The notes under the pieces: generated by a model
What the model was told of the DNA's origin: nothing
The model's database searches: none
What the model saw: the letters and a program-made list of their open reading frames with translations, nothing else
Position numbers and translations under genes: made by a program
Assembly: GCA_024734495.1 (NCBI GenBank)
Contig: JALMQS010000888.1
Location: forward strand, 206,014-270,013
DNA length: 64,000 bases
Source: Forficula auricularia
Taxonomy: Eukaryota; Arthropoda; Insecta; Dermaptera; Forficulidae
Direction of reading: 5' to 3'
Shown here: positions 54,700 through 64,000 of the stretch, piece after piece
Position numbering within the stretch: position 1 is the stretch's first letter
How the letters are laid out: the number at the start of each line of letters is the position of its first letter

Positions 54700-55170
54700 T
54701 TATTATATTAAAATGTTTCACCTAGAACCAACACCTAACTCCTTAAAAGTTATTCATACATGGTAGGTTTCACAAAATAAAATAATATGCCAGCCAAGAG
54801 CGAGTCGGATCTCATACTCCTGCCTCCGTTCCTTATAACTCCCAAAATACTTGAGCTATCAAATTAATCCTCATTTGTCCTTGATTGGATTTGTATAATT
54901 TTAGTTTAAGCTGTTTTTCAAGGCCGACAGGTACAAAAATAATTTAAAAATGGCCACTTTGGAATTTCTCACACTGCCATTTTAAAAGGAATTAAATTAA
55001 AAAAAATTAAACTTACCTCACCCCTATTCTAAAAAAAAAATTATTTTTGACCTCACATAAAATTCCACCCTCCAAAAAATATTTATTCGATTAAAATTCT
55101 TGATTTGTATAAAATAAATATAAATATTTATTTGAATTGAAAAGTTTTTATTTTACCGAGAGTAGCAGGG
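54700..55170. other. WDR74 intron, no recognised feature
   Basis: AT-rich; no gene or element ends identified. Confidence 0.35.
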
Positions 55171-55174
55171 TTGT

Positions 55175-55490
55175 TGATTCATAAAAAGAAACAAAGAGGT
55201 TGTCCTCTGCTTGATGCAAATAAACATATACACATATATATATATAATTAAATTTTTAATTCTACATGTCTAACAAGCTGAGAAAGAAGGAAAACATTTT
55301 CAATATCCACTCGATTCTGATCCCATGAAAAATAATATTTATAATTAAAAAGACGAGGGCCAAGCCTTCGAAACTATAGTCTCAAACAAATAAATAATAA
55401 ATATACAGATATATAATTTCGATACATATGTGTGTATGTTTATTTGCATCAAGCAGAGGACAACCTCTTTGTTTCTCTTTATGAATAAAT
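55175..55490. repeat. Foldback in WDR74 intron with worn hammerhead core
   Basis: gaggttgtcctctgcttgat with caaataaacatat on the left is mirrored by gtttatttgcatcaagcag and gacaacctc on the right. Between them, GACGAGGGCCAAGCCTTC-GAAACTATAGTCTC at 55350-55384 keeps stem II and stem III but not CTGANGA. Confidence 0.7.
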
Positions 55491-55991
55491 ATTTATCCTA
55501 TTTATAGTTTTTACTAGCTATATTGCTTCACAGGCGGACATACAGACAAACATTTTAGCGACACTAATAGGCTCCACTTTTACTTTTTAAAGGGATCCAT
55601 AAAACCAAAGTTTTTTCAAACTCGGTATATTTTGGACTTTCTGTTCATCTTCACCTAGTGTCCGAAATATATTGAGCTTGAAAAAAACTTTTATTTTATT
55701 TTGTAAACCTACCATCATCTTCACACTAAATTCATTTCCTTAAATTTTAAATAATTTAAGATTGGAAATCTTTTTCTTAAAGCTTTTCATGATTTTTTCA
55801 ATTCCTTCTTCGGAAAGATGACTTTTAATATTCTTTTCATGTTTGTGATGTTGCTTCTTGAATAAAATAAAATATGTTCCAAATTGATTTTTTACCAAAT
55901 TCAATATTTATTTATTATTTAGTTTATATTCAATTTTTTTCTAATAGAGAAACAATCTTACCTTACTTAATTATCTTTATTCATTTTTCAG

Positions 55992-56195
55992 ATTTCTTTT
56001 AACAGCTGCTCAATCTGGAGACGTAAAACTATGGACTTCAAAAAAGAAACATCTATTTTACTCGAAACTAAAAAGCCATTGGATCGAATGAGACATTTCG
56101 ATTATAATTCTCCTATAATTGCAACAGGCGGAAAAAATAATGATTTAAGGATTTGGGATATTAATGAACAAAAATGTTTATTTCAAGCAAAAAAT
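55992..56195 (+). CDS. WDR74: WDR74 exon with a one-base frame shift
   Basis: The exon follows tcatttttcag and ends before gtaagt. It begins with FLLTAAQSGDVKLWTS in the phase left by the upstream exon. The expected continuation (LETKKPLDRMRHFDYN, then IIATGGKNNDLRIWDINEQK) is in the next frame, so one base is missing between 56035 and 56060, most simply in the A6 run at 56038-56043. Both halves match WD40 blade sequence of the family and both splice sites are good. Either the gene is a recent pseudogene or the consensus is wrong at the homopolymer. Confidence 0.85.
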
Positions 56196-56239
56196 GTAAG
56201 TTATAAACTAATGTAAATGTACAAACAGCAAGTTTATAC

Positions 56240-56830
56240 TAAACCACCCCACCTCGCTCATATCTTTCATGATCTGGTGAATATTTTATAATTTGTTGAG
56301 AACTGATAGAAAGCAGTTTAAGGACAATAAAAAGAAGGAAATCAATTAATGGAACGTCATTTTTATTTTCTTAAATACTGAAGTTTCGAAGGATCTTCCT
56401 TCCTTCTTCATTGTTTAAAAGGGTAAGGGAAGGAAGCTTTTAACCAACTCCTTCTTGTCTCAATTAAGTGCTTGTTTGTTGTTATAGCTTGTCATTAACA
56501 TCAACAAGTTGGTTACAAGTTCCTTCGTTGACCCTTATGAACTCTGAAGAAGGAAAGAAGATCTCGGGAATGTCGGTTTTTAAAAGAATGAAAATGACTT
56601 TCCAATAAATTATATTCCTACTTTTCTTTATGTTTGGGCTGCTTTCCATTTATTCTTAATTAAGTTCAACTAGTCCGTCTCCAAAAGAAAATATTTCTCT
56701 TTTCTTCTTTCATACCTCACCCTCTAAAATATCTCTTAGGAGTTATTCCATATTTCAAAGTTCTATTTTTTCTAATTCTATCCAGAAAATACCCATAAAA
56801 AATTCGAGCACTCCATCTAGTGCGGTCCTG
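56240..56830. other. WDR74 intron with paired inverted aagga-rich repeats
   Basis: Around 56385-56575 two inverted pieces (tcgaaggatcttccttcc and ctgaagaaggaaagaagatc) look like worn hammerhead-bearing repeats. No gene. Confidence 0.4.
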
Positions 56831-56832
56831 TT

Positions 56833-56996
56833 TAATTGAGGAGCTCTTATAGGAAAGCATTTAAGTTCAAAAATCAATTTTTTCAAATCAGTCTACGCAC
56901 TGAATTCCCTATGATGATGAGAATTCAGTTCGTAGACGGATTTGAAAAAAAAGTGATTTTTGTACTTAAGTGCTTTCCTATGCGAGCTCCTCAATT
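56833..56996. repeat. Palindromic foldback MITE
   Basis: aattgaggagctcttatagg at the left mirrors tgcgagctcctcaatt at the right; the arms pair over about 75 bp with a short loop (ccctatgatgatga). Confidence 0.85.
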
Positions 56997-57429
56997 GGTC
57001 TTTCAGAAATCCTTTTAAATTCCTTTTTTTAACACCCTACAAAATTGCCTTACAGTTTGTCTTCCTATTTAATTTTGAAACCTTTGGATTTAAAAATAAA
57101 CTAATGTGAGTACTTAGACAAAAATTTTAATTACTATAATATAATCAGTTTAGATAACAATTGACAAACTACAGAACAATCGGCATGCTGGTACTTGGGT
57201 GCTTTTTTGAAATTATTTGTTTAATTAAAATTCACTTTCTTGTCTAAATCTCAGCTCAGAGAATTAAATTTGAGAGAGAACAGGCCTATGTAAAAGAAAA
57301 AGCAAGGCCTGCCTTACTGCTTGATTTCACTCTCTTTTTTTTGCTCATTGTATTTTAAAAATCTTTGAAATTCGAAAAACATCATTTTCAACCATGATTT
57401 TCCCTATTTGTGTGTCTGTCTGTCTGGAT

Positions 57430-57905
57430 TCCGGTACACATGAAGAAGGAAAGTCGTAGATATCAATGTTGGGCGCTGCTCTGGGGTTTAACCTCTGTTG
57501 GAATACCATATCATGTCTACCGCTAAAGCTGCAGGATGCAAGCTTGGTTTTCTATTCACCTACAAACACCATTTTACTCCCAATAAACTATTAGCCTATA
57601 AAGCTCAAATTCGCTCCTGTCTTAAATATGGTTCTTATTTTTGGAGAGGGGCCTCAAAGCATTCTCTTACCACACTAGATGGAATTCAGAAGAGAGCAAT
57701 TAAACTAAAATGAGACCCGGCCATATCTAATTCACTCCTTCATACTCTGGCTCGCCGTAAAACCGTTTCTGCCCTTTTTTCTACTATAAATACCCCCATA
57801 GTATTTGTTCATTCAAATTGAAATCAATAATCCCTGCTAAAGCCCTGTTTGTGAGAAACACGCCCAATCCAGGCCTTTAGGGGCTGCAGCTTCTTGGTGT
57901 AACTC
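57430..57905 (+). mobile_element. LINE 3' fragment, copy 4
   Basis: Encodes KAQIRSCLKYGSYFWRGASK and HSLTTLDGIQKRAIKL, homologous to 44826-45130. A shifted or decayed tail continues to ggcctttaggggctgcag and an A-run near 57926. Confidence 0.8.
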
Positions 57906-58080
57906 CTTCTCGCATCAATATCATAAAAAAAAGTAATTTGAAATTAGTAATGAAGCTGTTGAAGCTTTTATTTTTGTGATTAATTTGATTAAAATTTGAA
58001 TTTTTATTTAAATCACACATAATTATAATTATTTATTTAACACGAACAAATAATACAATATAACTAAGTAATTTGAAAGC

Positions 58081-58175
58081 TTATAATAGGAAAATAAGGA
58101 CAAGTTTTTAAGTGTGACTTTTTTATTTATCAGCCAACGTTTCGTCGACTTTGCCGACTTCTTCAGGGCTTCAAA
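58081..58175 (-). repeat. PLE terminal repeat fragment with hammerhead-like core
   Basis: Minus strand: GCC-CTGAAGA-A-GTCGGC-AAA-GTCGAC-GAA-ACGT-T-GGC. CTGANGA, a six-pair stem II with one G-U, GAA, palindromic ACGT stem III, U at the cleavage position and a GCC/GGC stem I all fit. Mirror copies lie at 58424 (+) and 59282 (-). Confidence 0.65.
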
Positions 58176-58423
58176 TAGTCACATCACACATTCGTCTAAA
58201 TTTACTTTTACCTCCGTTACCATTGAAGACCATCAGAAACTTAAATTTCATAAAATTTGGCACATTCACATGAACAAATTTTTTTCTTTTTTATACTAAC
58301 AATTATATTAGATAAAACATTCTTAGAAATAACATAAATAGAATGAGGCAACACAGTTTTAAAAACATTAGAACGGAATCCTTTTCTTATTCATCTTTAA
58401 ACATAGAAATTTGAAATTTTGTT

Positions 58424-58515
58424 TGAAGCCCTGAAGAAGTCGGCAAAGACGACGAAACGTGGGCTGATAAATAAAAAAGTCACATATAAAAACTTGTCCT
58501 TATTTTCCTATTACA
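58424..58515 (+). repeat. PLE terminal repeat fragment with hammerhead-like core (+)
   Basis: CTGAAGA-AGTCGGC-AAA-GACGAC-GAA-ACGT-G, followed by ggctgataaataaaaaagtc and the same tail as the minus-strand copies. The base after ACGT is G, which would be a non-cleaving position. Confidence 0.6.
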
Positions 58516-58730
58516 AACTTTCAAATTAATACACATTATGGACGGAAATGATAATAATAAAAAAGTATTAATGAACTGGACTTATTAATCAATTCATCCT
58601 AATCATAATCATTATTCAAGTTTATCTTCCTCATAATTCATTTCGTTGCATGAAGTTTTTTATTTTTTAAAAATTTTAATTACTTGTAGAAACTCATATT
58701 AAATTAACTTTTTCTTTGTTTTTCTCTTAG

Positions 58731-58926
58731 GTTCCTAAAGATAAGCTACAACTGGAAGTACCGATTTGGGTTTCCGATATGACTTTTCTTAAAGAAACTA
58801 CTAAAATAGCTATTCTTCTCGTCACGGTCACATTCGATTATACGACACGCGAGCAAACCAACGACCAGTTATCAGCCATCATAAGGACGATCCTTTTATT
58901 TGTATATCTTCTACTTATCGAGAAGA
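58731..58926 (+). CDS. WDR74: WDR74 exon with a one-base frame shift
   Basis: The exon follows tttctcttag and enters in phase 0 after Asn of the previous exon. It opens VPKDKLQLEVPIWVSDMTFL, matching the family's RVPIWDxD segment. After about KIAIL the matching frame (SSRHGHIRLYDTRA, QRPVISHHKDDPFICI) is offset by one base near 58812-58822. A donor gtaagt follows 58926. Downstream blades and the C-terminal basic tail were not found in the remaining 5 kb, so later exons lie outside or were lost. Confidence 0.8.
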
Positions 58927-59029
58927 GTAAGTTATTTATCTTTTTTGAAATTATCGAGTAGCAGAGTTGTTAAATTTTTATGCATAAATCTAAGTATGAA
59001 TAAAAATCCAAATATATTATTTTTGTAAC

Positions 59030-59250
59030 AGGAATAGCAGGGAATTGGACAAAAATTAAAAGACAAAGTTTTTATCAAATGGGCCAGACGTTTCGTCAAT
59101 TTATTTTGATTTCTTCACTGGCCCATTTAATAAAAAACAATTTCAGTATTCGACAAAACATCATTAAAATAAATTGACGAAACGCCTGGCCCATTTGATA
59201 AAAACTTTGTTGTTTTTAATTTTTGTCCAATTCCATGCTATTCCTGTTAC
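59030..59250. repeat. Foldback with worn hammerhead-like cores
   Basis: ttggacaaaaattaaaagac with gtttttatcaaatgggccag on the left is mirrored by ctggcccatttgataaaaac and atttttgtccaa on the right. Minus-strand core: GTGAAGA, weak stem, GAA-ACGT. Confidence 0.75.
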
Positions 59251-59281
59251 AAATTTATTATGAACTTTTTGAAAGTTTATA

Positions 59282-59375
59282 TTAGGAAAATAAGGACAAG
59301 TTTTTATGTGTGACTTTTTTATTTATCAACCAACATTTCGTCGACTTTGCCGACTTCTTCAGGCCTTCTACAATT
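59282..59375 (-). repeat. PLE terminal repeat fragment with hammerhead-like core
   Basis: Minus strand: GGC-CTGAAGA-A-GTCGGC-AAA-GTCGAC-GAA-ATGT-TGG. Same family as 58081-58175 (about 95% similar), here with ATGT in place of ACGT in stem III. Confidence 0.65.
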
Positions 59376-59739
59376 ATAAGAACATTATTGATATGAATTT
59401 ACAAAAGTACAATTACAATTCCAAAACAAACATGTTTATTAATATAGTTTACCTACCAAATAGTCATGTCACACATTCGTCTAAATTTTCTTATTATCTT
59501 CGTTACCATTGAAAACCATCAGAACACAAATTTCAAAAAATATTTGGCACATTCACAAAAACAATTTTTCTTTCTTTTCTTTTTATATTAACAATTTCAT
59601 CAGATATAAAACAGAAATAACATATATAGAATGAGGCAACCCTGTTTTTGAACCAGAATAGAATATTTTTCTCCTTTTGATCCTTACATAAAGAAATCTC
59701 AAATTCAAATAAACTAAATTTATACTGTCTTACAATTTT

Positions 59740-60400
59740 TCTACTATATTTAAATATATGTCAATGACACTAGCCAAGTTATAATTAAATGAAAAAATAC
59801 ATTAGGAATCTTATTTTTGTCTTCAACATTTAATTGAAATTTATTTTTGCAAATTTTTTTATTTTTATCTTTGTATTTGTTGAGCAAAAAACTATAAATG
59901 CCGCTTAGATTTTGGGTGTCTGTTCTAAAATTCACCCTGTTATTTAAAGAAATGTGAATCATTTCACTTATTGTTCTTTTAAAATATATTGGTTCGAAAT
60001 CCAATATTGATCTATCGTTAAATTCGAATTGGTGATTTAAATTAAAATGATGGGCAGCCAGGGCGGTTCTTTCATTTTTTCAAACATTAGACACTTTACA
60101 GTCATACATATGTTGGGTTATTCTTTTTTTTAATATTGCGATGTCTGTCCGATATATGCTTTCACACAAGAACAGGGTATTTTTTAAACCACACCTGACT
60201 TTCTATCATTCTCTGTTATATCTTTTAATCTACTATAAACTGAACCCACAGTTAGGATGTTATAGAAAGCCAGTTTGGAATTTGTTTTCTCAAGACATCG
60301 ATCAACTCTATAATATAAATTCTTTCTTTCGTTATTTGAAATGGTATTTTGCTTCTTGCTGTTAATGCTATTATTATCCATGCTACCCCTATTTCATCAA
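59740..60400 (-). pseudogene. Penelope-like element: RT end plus GIY-YIG endonuclease
   Basis: Read on the minus strand, frames give SRLKDITENDRKSGVV, then across a shift KIPCSCVKAYIGQTSQY (the GIY-YIG signature position YIGQT), KKRITQHMYDCKVSNV, RTALAAHHFNLNHQFEF and FEPIYFKRTISEMIHISLNN (the conserved R..E segment). This is the C-terminal linker and GIY-YIG domain of a Penelope-like retroelement, which nicks DNA for target-primed reverse transcription. At least three shifts or stops kill it, and the RT core is missing. Its presence beside the hammerhead-bearing repeats explains those repeats as PLE termini. Confidence 0.85.
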
Positions 60401-60599
60401 GAACAAATCAAACGCCCTCCTTATGAAAAACTCGGGGTAATTATTTTATTATGAACGCGAATGATACAACATTATATAATATTTAAACGATATTCAAACG
60501 CCTCCCAATCGATCACAAACCCAAAGGTTGAAAATAATTTTTTTCTTTACCCCGGGGCGCAATTACAACTAGGCCGTCTCGAAAGACAATTATAAATTA

Positions 60600-60815
60600 A
60601 ATTAAATTAGGGAACGAAGAAAAGATTTTTTATTATAGACAAAAGGATCAGCCGGGATTCGAACCCCGGATCTTCGCATGTGCACTGCGATGCCTTCATA
60701 AGAGCCTTTTAGTTCTTATCCTTTTGGCCACTGATCCCCGAACTCAAGCTCGAATCCCGGCTGATCCTTTTGTCTATAATAAAAAATCTTTTCTTCGTTC
60801 CCTAATTTAATTATA
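60600..60815. repeat. Inverted repeat around a tRNA-like sequence
   Basis: aaattagggaacgaagaaaa...caaaaggatcagccgggatt on the left is repeated in inverse at 60748-60815. Arms are about 70 bp and almost identical. Confidence 0.9.
60645..60737 (-). tRNA. tRNA-like gene or pseudogene (D-arm insertion)
   Basis: On the minus strand the ends ggatcag and ctgatcc form a perfect 7-bp acceptor stem. cgggg-ttcgaat-cccgg is a perfect T-arm. tcgca-gtgcaca-tgcga is a 5-bp anticodon arm with GCA at the anticodon. Removing about 19 bases between gataag and aggc restores a normal D-arm. That insertion is in the D region, not at the usual intron position, so it is likely a tRNA-derived SINE head or pseudogene. 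The D-arm and termini resemble an Arg-type tRNA more than Cys. Confidence 0.5.
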
Positions 60816-60849
60816 TCATATTTTTATTATGAAGAATTTAAAGGTCAAA

Positions 60850-61935
60850 TCAAAGATCTTAAGATATGTTTCACTTAATATCAGGAGGGATCGCCCCCTC
60901 TGAACTCAAACCCAAATGGCAAACTTGCAAGCCGTTGATTTTACTCTCAAGACGAAACCTTTTCGATATGTAGGTATATGCACATCTAAAAAAGTTTACT
61001 CGAGTTATGGTAAATTCAAATGTATAATTCTGCTGACAAGTGTATGAAATTGCCCTAAATGCAAGACTGGCACTTGGGTTCCACTCCCGAGGAGGCTTTC
61101 CCTCTAACACACAGAGACACACTATGATACTACTAGCGACGTAAGACCCAAAGGCTAATCTTGGCACATTCCTTCTGACTTAAAATAAAAATATTTAATA
61201 AAATCTTTGATTTAATTTCTTCTTAATGTCAGGTTAATAAATATCCCGGCGTTATCAGCTTTATTTTTAATAAAATACTCTCCGAGATCAAAAATGAGAG
61301 CACAAAAATATAATAATACAACTCAAATCCTTGTTTTAAAATCATCAGTATAACTGAAATCAGAACAATAGACGTTAATATCCTTAGCAGGGTTGAGCAG
61401 TAACTAGTTATAAGTACTCCAATTACTTGATTTCGTCAGTTTTCGTAACTTGTAAAATGTAATTAATTCCTCAAAATGAAAGGAGTATGTATGGGACACT
61501 ATTGTAATCATGCATGGAAAAAGTTTTTGCTTGGTTTTTTAGAAATTTCTCAAAAAGTGCTCGTTTGATTCAAGAAGAAAAAAGGTTATGCATGTATTAT
61601 AATAATTACCTGATTTTTACAATATTTTGTTCAATTACTCTCTAAGATCCTGAACGATGGGGCGAAAATAAGTTTCCTAAAATGGAGGAATCAACTAAAG
61701 ATTTAAAATTATTGGTAGTAGTATTTTTTTTTAAATCCCCTTTTTTGGTGTACGAAAAAATTTGCTTCACAATATACCACTGCCCCTTATTCGTAGTAGT
61801 TTGTAAAATGAATGAATTTATTATTTATATTATATATTACCGTCTTTTTGTTTACTTTAAAGAGGCAAGGAAGAAGGACACTTTAATAAAATGCTTATTT
61901 ACTGTTTTTCTTTTTGACTACATCAAGCTTTGTAC
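60850..61935. other. Non-coding stretch
   Basis: A GC-richer patch at 60880-61170 has no coding sense. attgtaatc(a/g)tgcatg at about 61502 recurs near 63004, marking an unknown dispersed repeat. No gene. Confidence 0.35.
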
Positions 61936-61940
61936 TTTTT

Positions 61941-62020
61941 GAGCCTAATGAAGTCTGAAAATTAAAGGACGAAACGTTGCTTAACAGTAAATGAGGGTTT
62001 TATTAGTGTTTTTTTTTCAA
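61941..62020 (+). repeat. Worn hammerhead-like repeat
   Basis: CTAATGA-AGTCTGAAAATTAAAGGAC-GAA-ACGT-T-GC. The GAA-ACGT-T part is intact, the CTGANGA core has one change. Confidence 0.45.
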
Positions 62021-62202
62021 TTAATTCATATGTGAATTTATTTTTAATATTTTATTTATTTTGTAGATAATTGCATTATAAATAAATTAGAATTTGTTGA
62101 TCAGGTAGCCAATATTTTTTTTTTTATTGGCATGTCGGCTACGAGGCCATTGACGAGGTAGCCAATAGAAAATGAAAGACATTCTGGACATTCTGTACGG
62201 AT

Positions 62203-62241
62203 CAACATTTCAAGCTTTATACAGCTCTTCATCGGGACCCG
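62203..62241 (-). repeat. Worn hammerhead-like repeat (minus)
   Basis: Minus strand: CCGATGA-AGAGCTGTATAAAGCTT-GAA-ATGT-T-GATCC. One change in the CTGANGA core; stem II is AGCT(T). Confidence 0.4.
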
Positions 62242-62612
62242 ACCTTAGAAATAGCTAAAAAAAGCTTGAAACATTTATTTATCACTAGAGATTGTCTTTT
62301 ATTTCCTATTAAGTGCCTCTGCATCAAAACCTAATTAGAAGATACAGCCACAACTAGTATTCTTTAAATTATAAATACATTTTTTGCTTACCATTTGATA
62401 TATCTCCACATAGAATTTTCCAATTATTATGGTAACAATTTTGTTAATACTGATATCAATACAACTATTAACAAAAATATTCATTGCCTTCAGGCATATA
62501 AGTTTCAAAAAAGAACTCGAATATATATGCTATATTATTAATTCAATATAGTAAATTTATAATGAAAATGAAGTTTTCCTAAAAATTAAAAAAAGACTAC
62601 TAATACAAGAAG

Positions 62613-62900
62613 AGAGCGACTGTGGGTCAGTGGGTAGAGTGCTGGCTCGCTGACTCGAAGATCGCTGGTTCGAGACCGAGTCTCGGCAGATAGATATTTG
62701 CAGTCGCCTCCTCTTGGAAACTAATGGCAACCTACCAAGAGTATAATTGCCTAGTAACCTCCTCCAAATTAGCCGTTCGGAACCGGTGTTAAAAAGTAGG
62801 TCCCGTATATCTGTGTAAAACAACTAAAACAATTCACTCAGCACAGGTATATGTGGAGAGGAGCCGACACCCGTTTCGGGTATGGCACTCGAAGAAGAAG
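62613..62900 (+). mobile_element. Complete tRNA-derived SINE with target duplication
   Basis: The head has a Pol III A box (tgggtcagtgggtagagtgc) and B box (ggttcgagacc). The body runs through ccggtgttaaaaagtaggtc, and the tail is (gaa)n. The 11-bp duplication aatacaagaag flanks it at 62602-62612 and 62901-62911. A reverse-oriented truncated copy lies at 38491-38627. Confidence 0.93.
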
Positions 62901-62911
62901 AATACAAGAAG

Positions 62912-63860
62912 GTGAACCTGCTCAGAGAATTGAATTCACAAAATATGACTTAGGAGATCCTTCAATAATTTTTTACTTTACCATACAGGGTATGGTCAAG
63001 TATTGTAATCGTGCATGAAAAAAGTGCTTTTTCTCCTTCTTTTTTTCGAAATATCTCAAAAACGGCTTAAACTATTTTGATTAAAAAAATTGAGCTAAAC
63101 CATGGCATTTCGGTCTACAAAAAAGCTCTAATAAGTATACATCAAAAAAATTATATTTTTCGAGATAATAATTGTTTTGTCAAAATGTCTGTTAGTTAGT
63201 CTGTGCGTTACCAAATTTTGTGGACGAACTAGCTCAAAAACTAGTGTGAATATCGAAACCAAATTTCGCACGTAGTTTTGGTCCATTGAGATTAAGAGCT
63301 GATTAGATTTTGGTGCATATCGACCCAAAATTAAGGGGGGGGGGGGGGGGTTAAAAATTAAAAATCAAGGCCGTTCGAGCAAACTCAACCAAATTTTGTA
63401 TACATAATCAGTGGACCCCCAGAAGTCTAAAAAGGCCTAAACTAACCCCCCCCCTACATGATTATAAATAATTTTAGGGGCCAGGTTGTATGGTACAGTC
63501 AAGTGGATGGCCACATCAGAACACGTCAGCTTATTTAAAGAATTATTCCTTGCATAAAGAAAAACTTGTTTGAAAATCTTAAAAACAAAAATCTTTTGAA
63601 GGCTATAGACTTTGTTAAAAAAAATAAAGACTCTTCTTTTTCTTCAAAAAAACTAGTTAAACATTTGCATTATTGCAATTATCTTTATTTCGATATTTGC
63701 AAAAAATTACTGTATTGTAAAAATTCAACATCTAACAACTTATTGCTCAGACTTTGAAAAAAATTATAAATACAAACATTTTAAATAAATGTAAAATTTA
63801 TATTTTTTAATAAATTTGTATTTATTATAGAATAGTATTTCGTTAAATTGCATATATTTT
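62912..63860. other. Non-coding stretch with G/C tracts
   Basis: A run of 15 G lies near 63336-63350. A 63-codon Lys/Asn-rich frame at 63566-63757 is not recognised. Nothing else. Confidence 0.35.
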
Positions 63861-63862
63861 TA

Positions 63863-63865
<3 letters not shown>

Positions 63866-63902
<37 letters not shown>
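63866..63902. repeat. (ta)n microsatellite
   Basis: About 18 uninterrupted ta dinucleotides. Confidence 0.95.
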
Positions 63903-63906
<4 letters not shown>

Positions 63907-64000
63907 CAGTATTGTCTCTTCGGTATTGATATTGATCTTAAATATGATACGTGTATTACCGGTATTCATCCCTAGCCTCCACCGTTTTTTTTTAATATTT

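Noticed and set aside
58151..62241. CRISPR-like direct repeats
   Set aside because: The repeated motifs are in both orientations, irregularly spaced and eukaryotic PLE-type; no spacer array.
62557..62823. Minus-strand 88-codon ORF
   Set aside because: Lies entirely within the SINE; SINEs do not encode protein.

Overview
The window is nuclear DNA of an animal, most likely an arthropod (a crustacean-like or other invertebrate genome would fit). It is AT-rich, and the only recognisable host gene is WDR74, spread over three exons with large repeat-filled introns (53.0-58.9 kb, + strand). Nearly everything else is a dense, nested pile of transposable elements: hAT, P/THAP9-like, PIF/Harbinger, piggyBac-like, pogo, Tc1/mariner-type MITEs, Ty3/gypsy, a LINE, tRNA-derived SINEs and Penelope-like elements (PLEs). 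Mixed in are several open frames that look like captured viral genes. The clade call is inference; no species-diagnostic gene is visible.

Layout. 0-11 kb: a fragment of a capsid-like viral gene, a pogo fragment, two broken P-element transposases, and between them a larger copy of the capsid-like gene (6.36-7.74 kb) and an unassigned 218-codon ORF (8.70-9.35 kb). 11.5 kb: a decayed C2H2 zinc-finger gene. 12.3-27.5 kb: a nested stack. An old hAT transposase gene is split by a young hAT (12,394-15,202; exact 8-bp target duplication) and by a PIF/Harbinger-like element (15,594-26,082; TTA duplication). Inside the Harbinger lie a LINE 3' end and two tandem 4.5-kb cassettes that join virus-like ORFs to a Ty3/gypsy-like protease-RT. 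27.5-31 kb: gypsy integrase, zinc-finger and piggyBac debris. 31.2-32.5 kb: a third capsid-like ORF, long and uninterrupted. 33-53 kb: MITEs, foldbacks, hAT remnants, a LINE and SINEs, with no convincing host gene. 53-59 kb: WDR74 exons. 58-60.4 kb: PLE remnants including a GIY-YIG endonuclease end. 60.6-64 kb: a tRNA-like inverted repeat, an intact SINE and simple repeats.

Main points. (1) The two cassettes are near-identical, but each has swapped in a different foreign gene by replacing a few bases, and one has a duplicated internal leader; this looks like repeated template-switch capture of RNA by a retroelement. (2) The virus-like ORFs across 31 kb all read on the + strand among TE debris, which is what a unistrand piRNA cluster would look like. 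(3) At least a dozen short motifs fit a type-I hammerhead ribozyme with a palindromic stem III, as known from PLEs, and most sit in inverted pairs. (4) Several otherwise well-preserved genes, including WDR74 exons and the young hAT, are broken by single-base shifts, often next to homopolymers, so part of the apparent decay may be consensus error.
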